This document shows positions 1 to 5,042 of a stretch of DNA of 5,042 nucleotides, in pieces. The translations under genes and the position numbers were made by a program. This DNA is from an uncultured Anaerolineaceae bacterium (GTDB lineage Bacteria; Chloroflexota; Anaerolineae; Promineifilales; Promineifilaceae). The stretch is taken from NCBI GenBank assembly GCA_937967805.1, contig CALBTC010000483.1, forward strand, positions 1 to 5,042, written 5' to 3'. Each line of letters begins with the position of its first letter. Position 1 is the stretch's first letter. The notes beneath the pieces are model-generated. The model searched no databases. It was not told the DNA's origin and saw only the letters and a program-made list of their open reading frames with translations.

Positions 1-1281
1 CGGCGGAATGCGTCCGGCGGCATAACCGGCCAGGGAGAGACGCTGCTGGGTGCGGGCCTCGACTTTGGCCTTGTCCTGGCCTGTCAGGGTATGCTCTGTC
101 AGGCCGGCTGCCTCTCCCAATTTGTTGTCGGCTGCTATGGCTCCGGCTGCCGCCAGGGCCGCCCCACCTGTAGCGGCCGCCGCCGTAGTCGCCACGGCCG
201 TGGTTGCCATCTGGCGCAAATCTTTGCCGGTGGCCCCACCGGTAAACGTGCCGCCGCCAAACATATCAAAAGCGGCTGTGGCCAGCTTGAGCGCGCCCTT
301 GATGCGCCAGATGAGGATAATGGTGCCGATGAAGCTGGTGCCGATATAAAGCCCAACGCCGGCCTGGGAAGCAGCGGCCACCAGGCCGATGACAAAGGAA
401 ACGATGATGACGCTAATGAACGTTTCAAGGCACAACTTGATGAATTGCCGTACATAGGCCGTAAACAGTGCATCGGTGTAGACAAAAAAGGAGAGCATAG
501 CGGCCAGGGGAAAACCGACGTAGAGCAGCACGGCGGCAATGGTGAGCACCAGCCAGAGCAGATGTTCACTAATGGCCGTGGGGGTGGCCACAAAGGAGAA
601 AACCAGGCGATTAATGCCGCCCCAGCCCTCCTCGATGGCCTGGTTGCGCTCGTCTTCGTTGGACAGGTCAATCTCAGTCGGATGATCCGGAAAATAGTCA
701 ACGGCAAAGTCGGCCGGAAAGTCACCGTTAAAAATCTCGGTGATATTAGCAATGGAGAGAAAATAGGCCGCCAGATCAAAGGTGCCGATGATGCCGTCGC
801 TGTTCACATCCGGGATGGTATCGGGCAGGGGATCATCCCCGCTTCCCGTGTCAATGTTGAACATATCGGCGATAGCATCATCCAGTATGGTGGCTTCTAT
901 GCCCTGGGTCAGGCTGGTGCGCACGGATTCCAGGGCATCAATAACCAGAACAGGTGTGGAAAAGAAGACGAGGGTAGCCAGGCCATAGGTCAGTAAACGG
1001 GAAGGCTCGACCCACTTGCTGGTAGCCACGATATTGTTGAGTAAATACCACATCCCCAGAGCCGCAATCGCCAATACCAGGAACATACCGACAGGGGCTG
1101 ACAGCGCGTTAACGGTGTATTGGACAAAATCGCTGATATTGGCCACCAGCCCGTCGGCGACACTCTGGATAAAACGGGCCATCGAGAGCAGGATACGGGC
1201 GAGGTTCCATAACAGCAGCGCCACGTAGTATTGGAGGGTATAGATGAGCTGGGCCACAACTTCGTCAATGCCTGGTAACAT
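1..1281 (-). CDS. VirB6/TrbL-like polytopic membrane protein, 3' end outside window
   Basis: The frame is open from an ATG at 1281 to the window edge: 427 codons with no stop, C-terminus missing. Hydrophobic stretches lie at about residues 12-34, 58-81, 95-117, 238-267, 282-305 and 309-328. A large polar loop at about 118-237 separates the first three from the last three. After the last segment come Gly-rich (GGGTFTGGATGKD, 341-353) and Ala-rich stretches, then a charged tail. This layout (membrane helices around a large extracytoplasmic loop, then a low-complexity cytoplasmic tail) resembles VirB6/TrbL inner-membrane channel proteins of type IV secretion systems. That assignment rests on architecture, not on a diagnostic motif; another multi-pass protein is possible. 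The loop holds an EF-hand-type calcium site at residues 158-169. The gene follows the upstream reading frame by 18 bp and has a GGAG ribosome site 8 nt before the ATG. Antisense and shifted frames across this region are shadows. Confidence 0.85.
   Translation of the reverse strand, partial: MLPGIDEVVAQLIYTLQYYVALLLWNLARILLSMARFIQSVADGLVANISDFVQYTVNALSAPVGMFLVLAIAALGMWYLLNNIVATSKWVEPSRLLTYGLATLVFFSTPVLVIDALESVRTSLTQGIEATILDDAIADMFNIDTGSGDDPLPDTIPDVNSDGIIGTFDLAAYFLSIANITEIFNGDFPADFAVDYFPDHPTEIDLSNEDERNQAIEEGWGGINRLVFSFVATPTAISEHLLWLVLTIAAVLLYVGFPLAAMLSFFVYTDALFTAYVRQFIKLCLETFISVIIVSFVIGLVAAASQAGVGLYIGTSFIGTIILIWRIKGALKLATAAFDMFGGGTFTGGATGKDLRQMATTAVATTAAAATGGAALAAAGAIAADNKLGEAAGLTEHTLTGQDKAKVEARTQQRLSLAGYAAGRIPP
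775..810 (-). other. EF-hand / dockerin-type calcium-binding loop inside the VirB6/TrbL-like protein
   Basis: Codons 158-169 read DVNSDGIIGTFD. This matches the 12-residue EF-hand loop at every key position: D1, N3, D5, G6, I8 and D12. An Asp at position 12 and the following LAAYFLSI helix are typical of dockerin half-repeats. An acidic stretch rich in Asp (GSGDDPLPDTIPD) precedes it. Only one loop is visible, whereas a type I dockerin has two, so this is called a single calcium-binding loop and not a cohesin-binding dockerin. Confidence 0.7.
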
Positions 1282-1284
1282 GAT

Positions 1285-1293
1285 CTCCTCTCC
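1285..1293 (-). promoter_or_regulatory. Ribosome binding site of the VirB6/TrbL-like gene
   Basis: The minus strand reads GGAGAGGAG followed by ATC and the ATG at 1281. The GGAG at 1293-1290 is 8 nt from the start codon and is the likely Shine-Dalgarno; a second AGGAG overlaps it only 3 nt from the start. The site fills most of the 18-bp gap after the preceding stop codon and supports this start. Confidence 0.75.
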
Positions 1294-1299
1294 GTCTCC

Positions 1300-1956
1300 T
1301 TAATGCCCGCGTCGCCGGTTGACGATGAATCCAACCAGGCCGATGGTGATGCCGATAAGCGAGATGATCTGCAGGAACCGGTTGTCGCCGGCATCTGTTA
1401 CGGCCGTATGGCCCGGTGTGGCCGCAACGGTGGGGGTAGGTGTCATGGTCTGTGCTGCCTCATCGGCGATTGCCGCCAACGGCAACGGTGTTGGCGTTGG
1501 TTGCCCGGCTCCGCCGATGAAGTGCAAATCTGCCAACTGCGGTTTGATGGGCGACGGTGTGGCTGCTTCTGGCGTGTCGTCAAAGTAGACGCGGCTATCG
1601 GCTTGAAAGGTAAAGTGGTAGGTGATTGCCATATCGCCAACGGTGATGCCAAAGCCGTGCAGCCCCCCTTCGGCCACGGCCAGCGCCGATACCGCGTCTA
1701 GCCGGGGCGTGAAGGCGACTTCGTACAGACCGCGGGGGACGTGGAACAGGCACTGGCCGCCTGTGTTGGTAACGGCCGTTTCCGTCGTCAGGCTGGGATG
1801 GTGGATAAGCCGCACTTCCTCGCCAATCGCCGGAGCGCCATCGGCTGTGCGGATAACAATGGTCACCGGTACGGCCGTTTGCGCGGCAAGGTGGTCCGGC
1901 TGCGAGAAATGCAAGGTTATTATTGCAATTAGGACTATGAGAAATAAACGGTTCAA
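1300..1956 (-). CDS. Exported, C-terminally membrane-anchored protein with Cna-B/carboxypeptidase-regulatory-like domain
   Basis: The chosen start is TTG at 1956 (218 residues), because GAGGAAA lies 6 nt upstream. A further in-frame TTG at 1971 has no ribosome site. The N-terminus is a signal peptide: short basic NR, hydrophobic LFLIVLIAIITL, then a possible cleavage after HLAA near residue 25. Residues about 30-120 form a beta-rich region. Its first part (ADGAPAIGEEVRL, then GGQCLFHVPRGLYEVAF) resembles Cna-B/SpaA or carboxypeptidase-regulatory-like surface folds. Residues about 127-185 are a Thr/Pro-rich stalk (PTPTPLP, MTPTPT). Residues about 194-212 are a transmembrane helix ending in NRRRGH, a stop-transfer tail. 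There is no LPXTG motif, so the anchor is the helix itself. It is predicted to stand on the outer face of the membrane with both ends processed or anchored. Partner and function are unknown; its place between an M23 peptidase and a channel-like protein suggests an envelope-complex component. Confidence 0.8.
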   Translation of the reverse strand: MNRLFLIVLIAIITLHFSQPDHLAAQTAVPVTIVIRTADGAPAIGEEVRLIHHPSLTTETAVTNTGGQCLFHVPRGLYEVAFTPRLDAVSALAVAEGGLHGFGITVGDMAITYHFTFQADSRVYFDDTPEAATPSPIKPQLADLHFIGGAGQPTPTPLPLAAIADEAAQTMTPTPTVAATPGHTAVTDAGDNRFLQIISLIGITIGLVGFIVNRRRGH

Positions 1957-1962
1957 GATAAA

Positions 1963-1969
1963 TTTCCTC
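1963..1969 (-). promoter_or_regulatory. Ribosome binding site deciding a TTG start
   Basis: The minus strand reads GAGGAAA, then TTTATC (6 nt), then the TTG at 1956. No ATG or GTG occurs nearby in this frame, and the alternative TTG at 1971 would place this purine-rich site inside the gene. This is the main reason for choosing the shorter protein. Confidence 0.6.
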
Positions 1970-2003
1970 AAATTAAACAGGCTTGTTTTGGCTGCGTCTT
2001 AGG

Positions 2004-3491
2004 CTACGGTGGCGGCCCCGGACCGGCCCAGGATTCAGGGTCAATGAGGACGCCGTTGTCATAGACAATCCAATGCAAATGGCTGCCGGTTGAGCAGCCA
2101 GTGCTGCCCATCTGGCTCACCTGGTCGCCGGCCGCAACGCTGCCGCTGGTCAGGACAAAACCACTCAGGTGGCCCAGATAGTGCAGGGTTTGCCCATCGC
2201 CGATGCGCTGGTAATTGCCCAGACCCTGGTGCGGCGGTTGGGAGCCGGGAATATCGGCGCAGTCCGGCGCATTGGGGTTGAAGCCGGCGTACTCGAGGCT
2301 GCCGTCAATAGGCGACCAGATAGGGTTGCCAGTCACGTTGGCTACATCCACCCCGTTGTGGAACCACGGCCGTTCCGGCGGGCAGCCAAAGCCGGCACCG
2401 TCAACGCCGGTGTAGAATTCTTCACAGCCGTAGCCACGGATGATGATGCCATTGGTGGGCCACAGGCCGATGCCCGGCGGTGGTGTCGCTTCGCCAGCCC
2501 CGCCCCCACCGGTATAGGTGCCGTTTTCATCAAAGATGATGGGGGTCGGCGGCGGCGGGATACAGCCGGGGGTGTAGGGATCACAGGGGACACCCAGGAT
2601 GGCTATGGGATCGTTCTCCAGGCGCACCCAGACCGGCACGCCGCCGTTGACTTCCCGGCCCAGGTCGGTCACCAGCCCCACCTCAACCACCTCTCCCTGG
2701 GGCAGAATGAAGCCAATGGTGTAATCCCGCTGGTCTAAATCTGGAATCGGCAGCGGCTGGCCGTCCCCGTCTTCCAGCTGCTCCCGGTAGGAGGGGTAGC
2801 CGTTGTACGCCAGGGGTTCATGGGCAGCTGACCAGGTGCGCCGGCGGGTGCCTTCAGCGGCGTCTACCTCGCGGACAAAGAAGATGTCGGCCACAGGAAC
2901 AAAAGCCGGACTGCCGCTATAATTCTTGACAGTAACATCCAGGAGGAGGTAGCTTTCCGCCTCTGGGTTAGTGACGCTGTCTACTAACTGGTAACTGTTG
3001 ACGCGAATAACCACCGGGTTGGGATAGTCGATAAAAATGTCCTGGTTGAGATAGAAGGTGCCCACCCGGTAGTAGGGTGTGCCCACCGGCACCGGCGTGG
3101 TGTAGCCGATCTGGGGTAAAGCCGGCGTCGGTGTAATCGGTGTCTCCGGTGTTGCTGTGATCCATTGCGGTGTTGTCGTGACCCAATAAGGCGTGGCCGT
3201 AAATCCAGCGGGCGTCGCGGTAGCTGGGGGGACGATAGGTGTGGCCGTCACGGTCGTCCATTCAGGCGTCGTGGTGATGAGGGCCGGTACGGCCGTAGCG
3301 GCATAGACCGGCGTTGTCCAGCCGAGAAAGCGGGTTTCCGTCGGTACGGCCGTTTCCGTGACGGCAGCAAAATAAGCCAGGCCGGAAAGGGTGTGCAGGT
3401 GCTCAACCTGGCCGGTGAGCAGGCAGCCCAGGCTGGTCAGCGCCAGCAGCAGGATAAAGCCAGTCAGTGCCATGTGTCGCTCCCGGTTCAT
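2004..3491 (-). CDS. Exported M23-family (LytM-type) metallopeptidase with Thr/Pro stalk
   Basis: This 495-residue protein is a predicted zinc-dependent peptidoglycan endopeptidase acting outside the membrane. Residues 8-26 are a hydrophobic signal or anchor. Residues 45-137 are a Thr/Pro-rich stalk. Residues about 143-292 form a beta-rich domain whose YLLLDVTVKNYSGSPAF stretch resembles DUF4352 immunoglobulin-like domains. A Pro/Gly linker follows. Residues about 340-495 are the M23 domain with all expected residues: HNGVD (H378, D382), HYLGHLSG (H441) and HLHW (H471, H473). By analogy with LytM, H378, D382 and H473 bind zinc, and H441 and H471 are catalytic, so it should be active. The ATG overlaps the preceding stop codon (ATGA) and has AGGAGG 6 nt upstream, indicating translational coupling. 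Several extra Cys pairs (C303/C310, C356/C370, C411, C466) could form disulfides. In an envelope machine it would open the cell wall, as VirB1-type hydrolases do; a general wall-remodelling role is equally possible. Confidence 0.92.
   Translation of the reverse strand: MNRERHMALTGFILLLALTSLGCLLTGQVEHLHTLSGLAYFAAVTETAVPTETRFLGWTTPVYAATAVPALITTTPEWTTVTATPIVPPATATPAGFTATPYWVTTTPQWITATPETPITPTPALPQIGYTTPVPVGTPYYRVGTFYLNQDIFIDYPNPVVIRVNSYQLVDSVTNPEAESYLLLDVTVKNYSGSPAFVPVADIFFVREVDAAEGTRRRTWSAAHEPLAYNGYPSYREQLEDGDGQPLPIPDLDQRDYTIGFILPQGEVVEVGLVTDLGREVNGGVPVWVRLENDPIAILGVPCDPYTPGCIPPPPTPIIFDENGTYTGGGGAGEATPPPGIGLWPTNGIIIRGYGCEEFYTGVDGAGFGCPPERPWFHNGVDVANVTGNPIWSPIDGSLEYAGFNPNAPDCADIPGSQPPHQGLGNYQRIGDGQTLHYLGHLSGFVLTSGSVAAGDQVSQMGSTGCSTGSHLHWIVYDNGVLIDPESWAGPGPPP
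2073..2360 (-). other. M23 peptidase catalytic core
   Basis: This segment spans H378 to H473 of the preceding gene. It contains the three M23 signatures in order: H-x-x-x-D (HNGVD), the HLS motif with catalytic His (GHLSG) and the H-x-H zinc/catalytic pair (HLHW). A Pro/Cys-rich insertion, NPNAPDCADIPGSQPPHQ (residues 405-421), lies between the first and second motifs, in the region of the substrate groove. It makes the core longer than the minimal LytM domain. Confidence 0.88.
3081..3359 (-). repeat. Thr/Pro-rich stalk with degenerate tryptophan-punctuated repeats
   Basis: Residues 45-137 of the M23 protein are dominated by Thr, Pro, Ala and Val. Four Trp residues recur in a related context: GWTTPV, EWTTVTATP, YWVTTTP and QWITATP. 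The spacing is irregular (20, 25 and 7 residues), so this is a degenerate repeat and not a clean tandem array. It would form an extended spacer holding the downstream domains away from the membrane. Confidence 0.65.
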
Positions 3492-4873
3492 TCGCTGCCT
3501 CCTGCGATAAGCGGCAGGTACAGCATTTCCCGTACAAATAACGTGTGGCTGGACCAGGCAACATTGAGGGCCGGGTTCGGTGAATCGCTGGTGGCGAGTG
3601 CCGTAGTGACAACCGTTTCCGGCACGGCTGCCTGCACAACGGCCGTATAGGTAAGCGTGGTTGTGTAAGGGTTATCCGGATAGCGTAAAACGGGTGCCAG
3701 GTGCAGCGTGGTGCCGACGGCCGGCGGATACCCTTGTGGCGATGTGGAGCCGCAGCAGTCTGAAAAGGCATGTGTCAGGCCGCGGCTGCCCATCGGGCCG
3801 GACAGGCCAATGGTGTAACCGGCCGCCACCACCTGGTCGGGCTGGGCGACGTTGTCGTAGATATAAAAAACATGGCCGGCATAGGGGCCGTCACCCAGCG
3901 CCAGGGCGATGGCGTGGCGTGCTGTGTTATCCGGGTCGGACGCGTGCGGGGCATTGTGCCATTGAGCGTAAAACAGGTCGTGATCTTCTAGTAAGCCGGA
4001 GAGGATGGCGGCGTGCCAACGGCCGTTGCCCGTGCCGTCGTCGCCGTTGCCACCGCCCATGTCCACATCGCGCCACAAACCGGCCAGGAGAGCCTGCCTG
4101 TCAGGGGCCGGCAGCCAGGTGTTGTTGTTTGTATCCGTCTGGAGCTCCGTGGCTGACAGGATAAGTCCGTTGGGCGAGACGGCAATTTCGGAGAGGATTT
4201 CGCCGTAATAGGGAAAGGTGTAGTTATTAATGCCCAAATTAAAGGTAACGGCCGTTTCGTCACAGTCGGGCAGGGCATCACATAAATTGGGGACACCGTA
4301 ATCGGCCAGGTCGACGTAAGGCAGCGTGAGACTGTCGGGCATGAGCCCATAATCCAGGTAGGCCGGTGCCAATGACCCCTGCCAGGTTAATTGCCGCGTG
4401 GACGGCTCGTAGGTCATGCCCGTGGGCAGCGAAGCAGTGATGACCGTCAGGTTAGCTGGAATCGTCTCGGTCAACCGGACGGTGCGGGTGGCCGCTTCAT
4501 AGTTGGCCAACTGAATGTGATAGGTGACTGCCTGCCCTGCCCCGGCAAAGACGGGACCTTCCTGGCGAATGACCGCATAGGGATTGGCCGGATTGCTGCC
4601 ATTACGGGCTATCTGGCGAAAAGCGGCATCACCGAGCTGGATATGCGGAATACAGGTGTGGTAGGTTGGCGTGTCCGCAGCACAAGCAGATGCCTCGGCG
4701 TTCCAGTGGATGACGATCAGGCCGGTGAGGAGCAAGAAGGCCGTGACTAGTAGCAGGTGATAAGAACCAGGCAGCCAGAATCTTCTGGAACGCCGCACCT
4801 GCAACCTGCCATTTGCGACCTGCAACCAATTCTCAAGCACACTTTTTAGCCATTGACCGAACTTCATACACAT
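3488..4873 (-). CDS. Exported surface protein with DUF11-like and nidogen-like beta domains
   Basis: The chosen start is ATG at 4873 (461 residues), with AAGGAAG 6 nt upstream. A GTG at 4909 would add 12 residues, has no good ribosome site, but overlaps the upstream stop as GTGA, so it is a real alternative. A long basic N-terminus precedes a hydrophobic segment at about residues 39-57, then ASA, a plausible signal peptidase site, giving an extracellular protein. Residues about 113-153 (GQAVTYHIQLANYEAATRTV, then TETIPANLTV) match DUF11-type conserved repeats. Residues about 210-363 follow the nidogen-like pattern: NNYTFPYYGEILSEIAVSPNG, a WRDVDMGGG block, an AQWHN block and a VFYIYDN block. 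These are seen in bacterial adhesin-like proteins. The C-terminus carries YLPL (452-455) before IAGGSE. Cys residues, including a CC pair at 373-374, may form disulfides. I assign a probable adhesin or structural surface role; no enzyme motif is visible. Confidence 0.87.
   Translation of the reverse strand: MCMKFGQWLKSVLENWLQVANGRLQVRRSRRFWLPGSYHLLLVTAFLLLTGLIVIHWNAEASACAADTPTYHTCIPHIQLGDAAFRQIARNGSNPANPYAVIRQEGPVFAGAGQAVTYHIQLANYEAATRTVRLTETIPANLTVITASLPTGMTYEPSTRQLTWQGSLAPAYLDYGLMPDSLTLPYVDLADYGVPNLCDALPDCDETAVTFNLGINNYTFPYYGEILSEIAVSPNGLILSATELQTDTNNNTWLPAPDRQALLAGLWRDVDMGGGNGDDGTGNGRWHAAILSGLLEDHDLFYAQWHNAPHASDPDNTARHAIALALGDGPYAGHVFYIYDNVAQPDQVVAAGYTIGLSGPMGSRGLTHAFSDCCGSTSPQGYPPAVGTTLHLAPVLRYPDNPYTTTLTYTAVVQAAVPETVVTTALATSDSPNPALNVAWSSHTLFVREMLYLPLIAGGSE
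3498..3503 (-). promoter_or_regulatory. Strong ribosome binding site of the M23 peptidase gene
   Basis: A perfect AGGAGG lies on the minus strand, 6 nt (CAGCGA) before the ATG at 3491. The site is inside the 3' end of the upstream gene, whose TGA overlaps the ATG, so the two are translationally coupled. Confidence 0.9.
3785..4246 (-). other. Nidogen-like (NIDO) beta-sandwich domain
   Basis: Within the surface protein, the block order matches what I know of bacterial nidogen-like domains. It starts with an aromatic FPYYGE strand, then AVSPNG. An acidic, Trp-containing WRDVD loop precedes a Gly/Asp-rich stretch (GGGNGDDGTGNG). The AQWHN strand follows, then HVFYIYDN and a final AGYTIGLSG strand. 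The Gly/Asp-rich loop could bind calcium. The assignment is by pattern only. Confidence 0.55.
4798..4828. repeat. Tandem heptanucleotide repeat (CCTGCAA-type) inside the surface-protein gene
   Basis: On the plus strand four heptads follow each other: CCTGCAA (4798-4804), CCTGCCA (4805-4811), TTTGCGA (4812-4818) and CCTGCAA (4819-4825), then CCA. The pattern is YYTGCVA with a 7-bp period. On the minus strand three heptads equal seven codons, giving a seven-residue protein repeat, LQVANGR then LQVR, in the long N-terminal region before the membrane segment. It maintains the reading frame. Confidence 0.75.
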
Positions 4874-4879
4874 TTTTCG

Positions 4880-4886
4880 CTTCCTT
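4880..4886 (-). promoter_or_regulatory. Ribosome binding site of the surface-protein gene
   Basis: The minus strand reads AAGGAAG, then CGAAAA (6 nt), then the ATG at 4873. This supports the ATG over the upstream GTG at 4909, which is preceded only by TTAGAGCA. Confidence 0.65.
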
Positions 4887-4905
4887 TCTAGCTGCATCCG
4901 CTTGC

Positions 4906-5042
4906 TCACTGCTCTAACGACAAAATCGTCATGTGAATATCTTTGCTCTCATAGTCGGCTTGGAGTGAGTCCCAAACCAGCACGATGTGGCCGCTGCTGG
5001 CATGCTTTTGGGTAGCCAGGAGGTTAATCGTCGGCCGTACCA
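4906..5042 (-). CDS. C-terminal 44 codons of an unrecognised gene, 5' part outside window
   Basis: A minus-strand frame is open from the window edge to a TGA at 4908-4906, giving 44 complete codons that begin VRPTINLLATQ and end TILSLEQ. The residues are plausible for a folded protein, with a likely beta strand GHIVLVWDS and a possible calcium or loop-like DYESKDIH stretch. The stop overlaps the GTG at 4909 of the next gene by the GTGA pattern, as expected for genes in one operon. I do not recognise the family from this fragment. The coding call rests on the absence of stops up to the edge, the strand agreement and the tight junction. The fragment is short, so chance openness cannot be excluded. 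Confidence 0.6.
   Translation of the reverse strand, partial: VRPTINLLATQKHASSGHIVLVWDSLQADYESKDIHMTILSLEQ

Larger units (their letters stand above)
194..4255. repeat. Ten dispersed copies of the palindrome ACGGCCGT
   Basis: Exact copies start at 194, 1400, 1772, 1871, 2366, 3289, 3346, 3639, 4019 and 4248. The sequence is its own reverse complement, so each copy reads the same on both strands. All copies are inside coding regions of the four main genes. Eight encode Thr-Ala-Val (ACG GCC GTN); the copies at 2366 (Arg-Pro within ERPW) and 4019 (NGR) use the other two frames. The core GGCCGT occurs at several further places, for example 464, 573, 3188, 3242, 4739 and 5034. An octamer is expected well under once in a window of this size. 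Confidence 0.85.

Noticed and set aside
135..779. Minus-strand open frame of 214 codons
   Set aside because: It is a shifted frame over the membrane protein gene with an Arg/Pro/Ser-rich translation. The frame running from 1281 to 1 gives a coherent polytopic protein with its own ribosome site.
91..996. Plus-strand open frame of 301 codons
   Set aside because: It lies wholly antisense to the 427-codon membrane protein frame. Its translation is Gly/Asp/His-rich with no hydrophobic core or domain, as expected for an antisense shadow, and no ribosome site is evident.
990..1394. Minus-strand open frame of 134 codons spanning the junction of two genes
   Set aside because: It overlaps the end of the anchored protein and the start of the membrane protein in a third frame. 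Both of those have better starts, composition and domains.
1954..1971. TTG at 1971 as the start of the anchored protein
   Set aside because: No ribosome site precedes it, while GAGGAAA is well placed for the in-frame TTG at 1956.
1975..1988. Inverted repeat AAACA-GGCT-TGTTT in the 47-bp gap, as a possible terminator
   Set aside because: The stem is only five A/T-rich pairs with no following T-run on the transcribed strand, too weak for an intrinsic terminator.
2169..2738. Plus-strand open frame of 189 codons
   Set aside because: It is antisense to the M23 catalytic region, whose conserved HNGVD, HLS and HLHW motifs prove the minus frame is the real one.
3423..3434. Possible lipoprotein signal (TSLGC, Cys23) at the N-terminus of the M23 protein
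   Set aside because: The -3 position is Ser and -2 is Leu, which does not fit the usual L-[AS]-[GA]-C lipobox. A simple signal or anchor segment is the safer reading, though lipidation is not excluded.
1..5042. CRISPR array, tRNA/rRNA gene, insertion sequence, prophage attachment site
   Set aside because: No evenly spaced direct repeats with spacers, no cloverleaf or rRNA-like segments, no transposase motifs and no terminal inverted repeats were seen.

Overview
The window is a dense, single-direction stretch of coding DNA. Every gene I can support lies on the minus strand, so transcription runs from position 5042 down to position 1. The DNA is GC-rich. The proteins carry Thr-Pro-rich stalks (TPTP, TATP), and one has a near-C-terminal YLPL motif. 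From memory, this combination fits secreted proteins of Chloroflexota (Anaerolineae/Ardenticatenia type). That assignment is an inference, because there is no rRNA or other phylogenetic marker here.

Layout in transcription order: (a) 4906-5042, the last 44 codons of an unrecognised gene. (b) 3488-4873, a 461-residue exported protein with a DUF11-like beta domain, a nidogen-like (NIDO) beta-sandwich and a C-terminal YLPL motif. (c) 2004-3491, a 495-residue exported protein with a Thr/Pro stalk, a DUF4352-like domain and a complete M23 (LytM-type) metallopeptidase domain. (d) 1300-1956, a 218-residue signal-peptide protein with a Cna-B/carboxypeptidase-regulatory-like fold, a Thr/Pro stalk and a C-terminal membrane anchor. 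(e) 1-1281, the first 427 residues of a polytopic membrane protein resembling VirB6/TrbL, with a perfect EF-hand-type calcium loop in its large extracytoplasmic loop; it runs off the window. The gaps are 18 bp and 47 bp, one junction is an ATGA overlap and another a possible GTGA overlap, so this is most likely one operon. I see no promoter, terminator, tRNA, rRNA, CRISPR array or insertion sequence, and no gene-free stretch longer than about 50 bp.

Taken together, the set has a membrane channel-like protein, a wall hydrolase and two to three surface-exposed adhesin-like proteins. This would suit an envelope-spanning machine such as a type IV secretion/conjugation apparatus in a monoderm-like bacterium. 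The diagnostic ATPases (VirB4, VirD4) are not in the window, so this remains a hypothesis. A separate DNA-level signal is the palindrome ACGGCCGT, which occurs ten times in 5 kb, in all three codon frames. It behaves like a highly iterated palindrome comparable to cyanobacterial HIP1.
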